Shown here: positions 63,608-64,000 of the stretch, piece by piece | How positions within the stretch are numbered: position 1 is the stretch's first letter | How the letters are laid out: every line of letters starts with the position of its first letter | NCBI RefSeq assembly: GCF_011038795.1 | Contig: NZ_JAAKDU010000002.1 | Location: 186,001-250,000, forward strand | Source: Streptococcus tangpeifui | GTDB lineage: Bacteria > Bacillota > Bacilli > Lactobacillales > Streptococcaceae | Direction of reading: 5' to 3' | Length of the DNA stretch: 64,000 bases | Program-made: the position numbers and the translations under genes | Notes under the pieces: generated by a model | What the model saw: only the letters and a program-made list of their open reading frames with translations | Database searches by the model: none | Told to the model about the DNA's origin: nothing

Positions 63608-64000
63608 ATGCCAACATCTATTGAAAAGGTTGAACGCCTGATTGATCAAATCAATAAGCTTCACTTAGCTTATTCCCGGGATTATTTTGAGACCGGTAAA
63701 GTTGAGAAGGTCAACCTCTCTCATACTTTTTCAAAAGTACCGACTGAGCATATTTTGTCTTATCGCCTTAACCTCCATGAGTCTATCAACGACTATCTGT
63801 ATCGGGCTGATGTCAAAGATATCAATTTTTACTATCGTGTAAAGACAGCTGAGTCAATTTTAGATAAAATTGAAAGGTACAAAGCTCGAGATACTCAATA
63901 CCCTGTCAATAATATTCTGAATGATATCTTTGGAGCTCGTATGATTTTGACCTCTGAGCAAGTTAGTCAAGTCCTTAATTCACTAGATACTTGGAAAGAT
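63608..64000 (+). CDS. RelA/SpoT-domain protein, cut by window end
   Basis: 131 codons are visible and remain open to the end. YYRVKTAESILDKIERYK (about 77-94) and NDIFGARMIL (about 106-115) are the RelA/SpoT synthetase-domain entry motifs. It has no HD hydrolase domain at its N-terminus, so it belongs among short RelA/SpoT-like proteins. Whether it makes (p)ppGpp cannot be judged without the rest. GAAAGAAGG precedes the ATG. Confidence 0.8.
   Translation, partial: MPTSIEKVERLIDQINKLHLAYSRDYFETGKVEKVNLSHTFSKVPTEHILSYRLNLHESINDYLYRADVKDINFYYRVKTAESILDKIERYKARDTQYPVNNILNDIFGARMILTSEQVSQVLNSLDTWKD

Overview
The window reads as chromosomal DNA of a low-GC Gram-positive coccus, almost certainly Streptococcus and probably close to the S. 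mutans/S. sobrinus branch. This rests on streptococcal gene neighbourhoods (dinG-tseB-like-aspB-asnS; rapZ-yvcK-whiA; chorismate mutase-fluoride CLC-rplS; rodA-HAD-gyrB-ezrA; hflX-rnz-SDR-recJ), AdcR-type zinc boxes before adcA, SpxR, PepV, and very many extended -10 promoters (TGnTATAAT; e.g. 1193, 7520, 9717, 24565, 28671, 37966, 41902, 43914, 54432, 60770). The species cannot be fixed from sequence alone.

Layout. 1-7.3 kb: CPBP protease, then dinG, a TseB-like wall protein, aspB, a frameshifted VOC gene and asnS. 7.5-13.6 kb: iron-type alcohol/glycerol dehydrogenase, RidA, a decayed spacer, a DUF1003 protein, then the overlapping rapZ-yvcK-whiA operon. 13.6-16.9 kb: IS3 remnant, AdcR-controlled adcA (zinc lipoprotein), a 5'-truncated IS200-type transposase lodged in a dispersed repeat, and zinc-independent L31 (rpmE2). 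17-21.3 kb (minus strand): two FMN reductases (one fused to a PAS-like domain), ApbE and NrnA. 21.4-25 kb: a solitary DpnI-type methyl-directed restriction enzyme, YghU-like GST, adenosine deaminase, flavodoxin. 25-28 kb: sufB alone between copies of a structured repeat, then a VTT-domain membrane protein. 28.7-33.2 kb: chorismate mutase, EriC-F fluoride antiporter, rplS, a divergent MerR/MFS pair and an NAD(P)-binding protein. 33.2-36.7 kb: tRNA-Arg(CCT), nrdI under paired NrdR-like boxes, another repeat copy, a DUF59/SufT-like gene and ilvD. 36.9-49.9 kb: YeiH, rodA, HAD, gyrB, ezrA, hflX, an unknown gene, rnz, an SDR and recJ. 50-57.4 kb: cspA with a sequestered ribosome site, GNAT, spxR, map, YihY, pepV, a UDG-family protein and DUF4931. 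57.5-64 kb: two unknown membrane proteins, mnmE (minus), rpiA, deoB, a dead ecsC gene and the start of a RelA/SpoT-domain gene cut by the window edge.

Functional themes are zinc economy (adcA, C-minus L31), iron-sulfur biology (sufB, DUF59, IlvD), flavin chemistry (FMN reductases, ApbE, flavodoxin, NrdI), fluoride export, and defence against methylated DNA. The most unusual material is between genes: a roughly 400-bp modular repeat, four copies, able to fold into a three-helix junction; several start codons 3-9 bases after a -10 box with no Shine-Dalgarno (candidate leaderless mRNAs); a perfect palindrome over the promoter of the DUF59 gene; and a cspA leader hairpin that hides the ribosome site.
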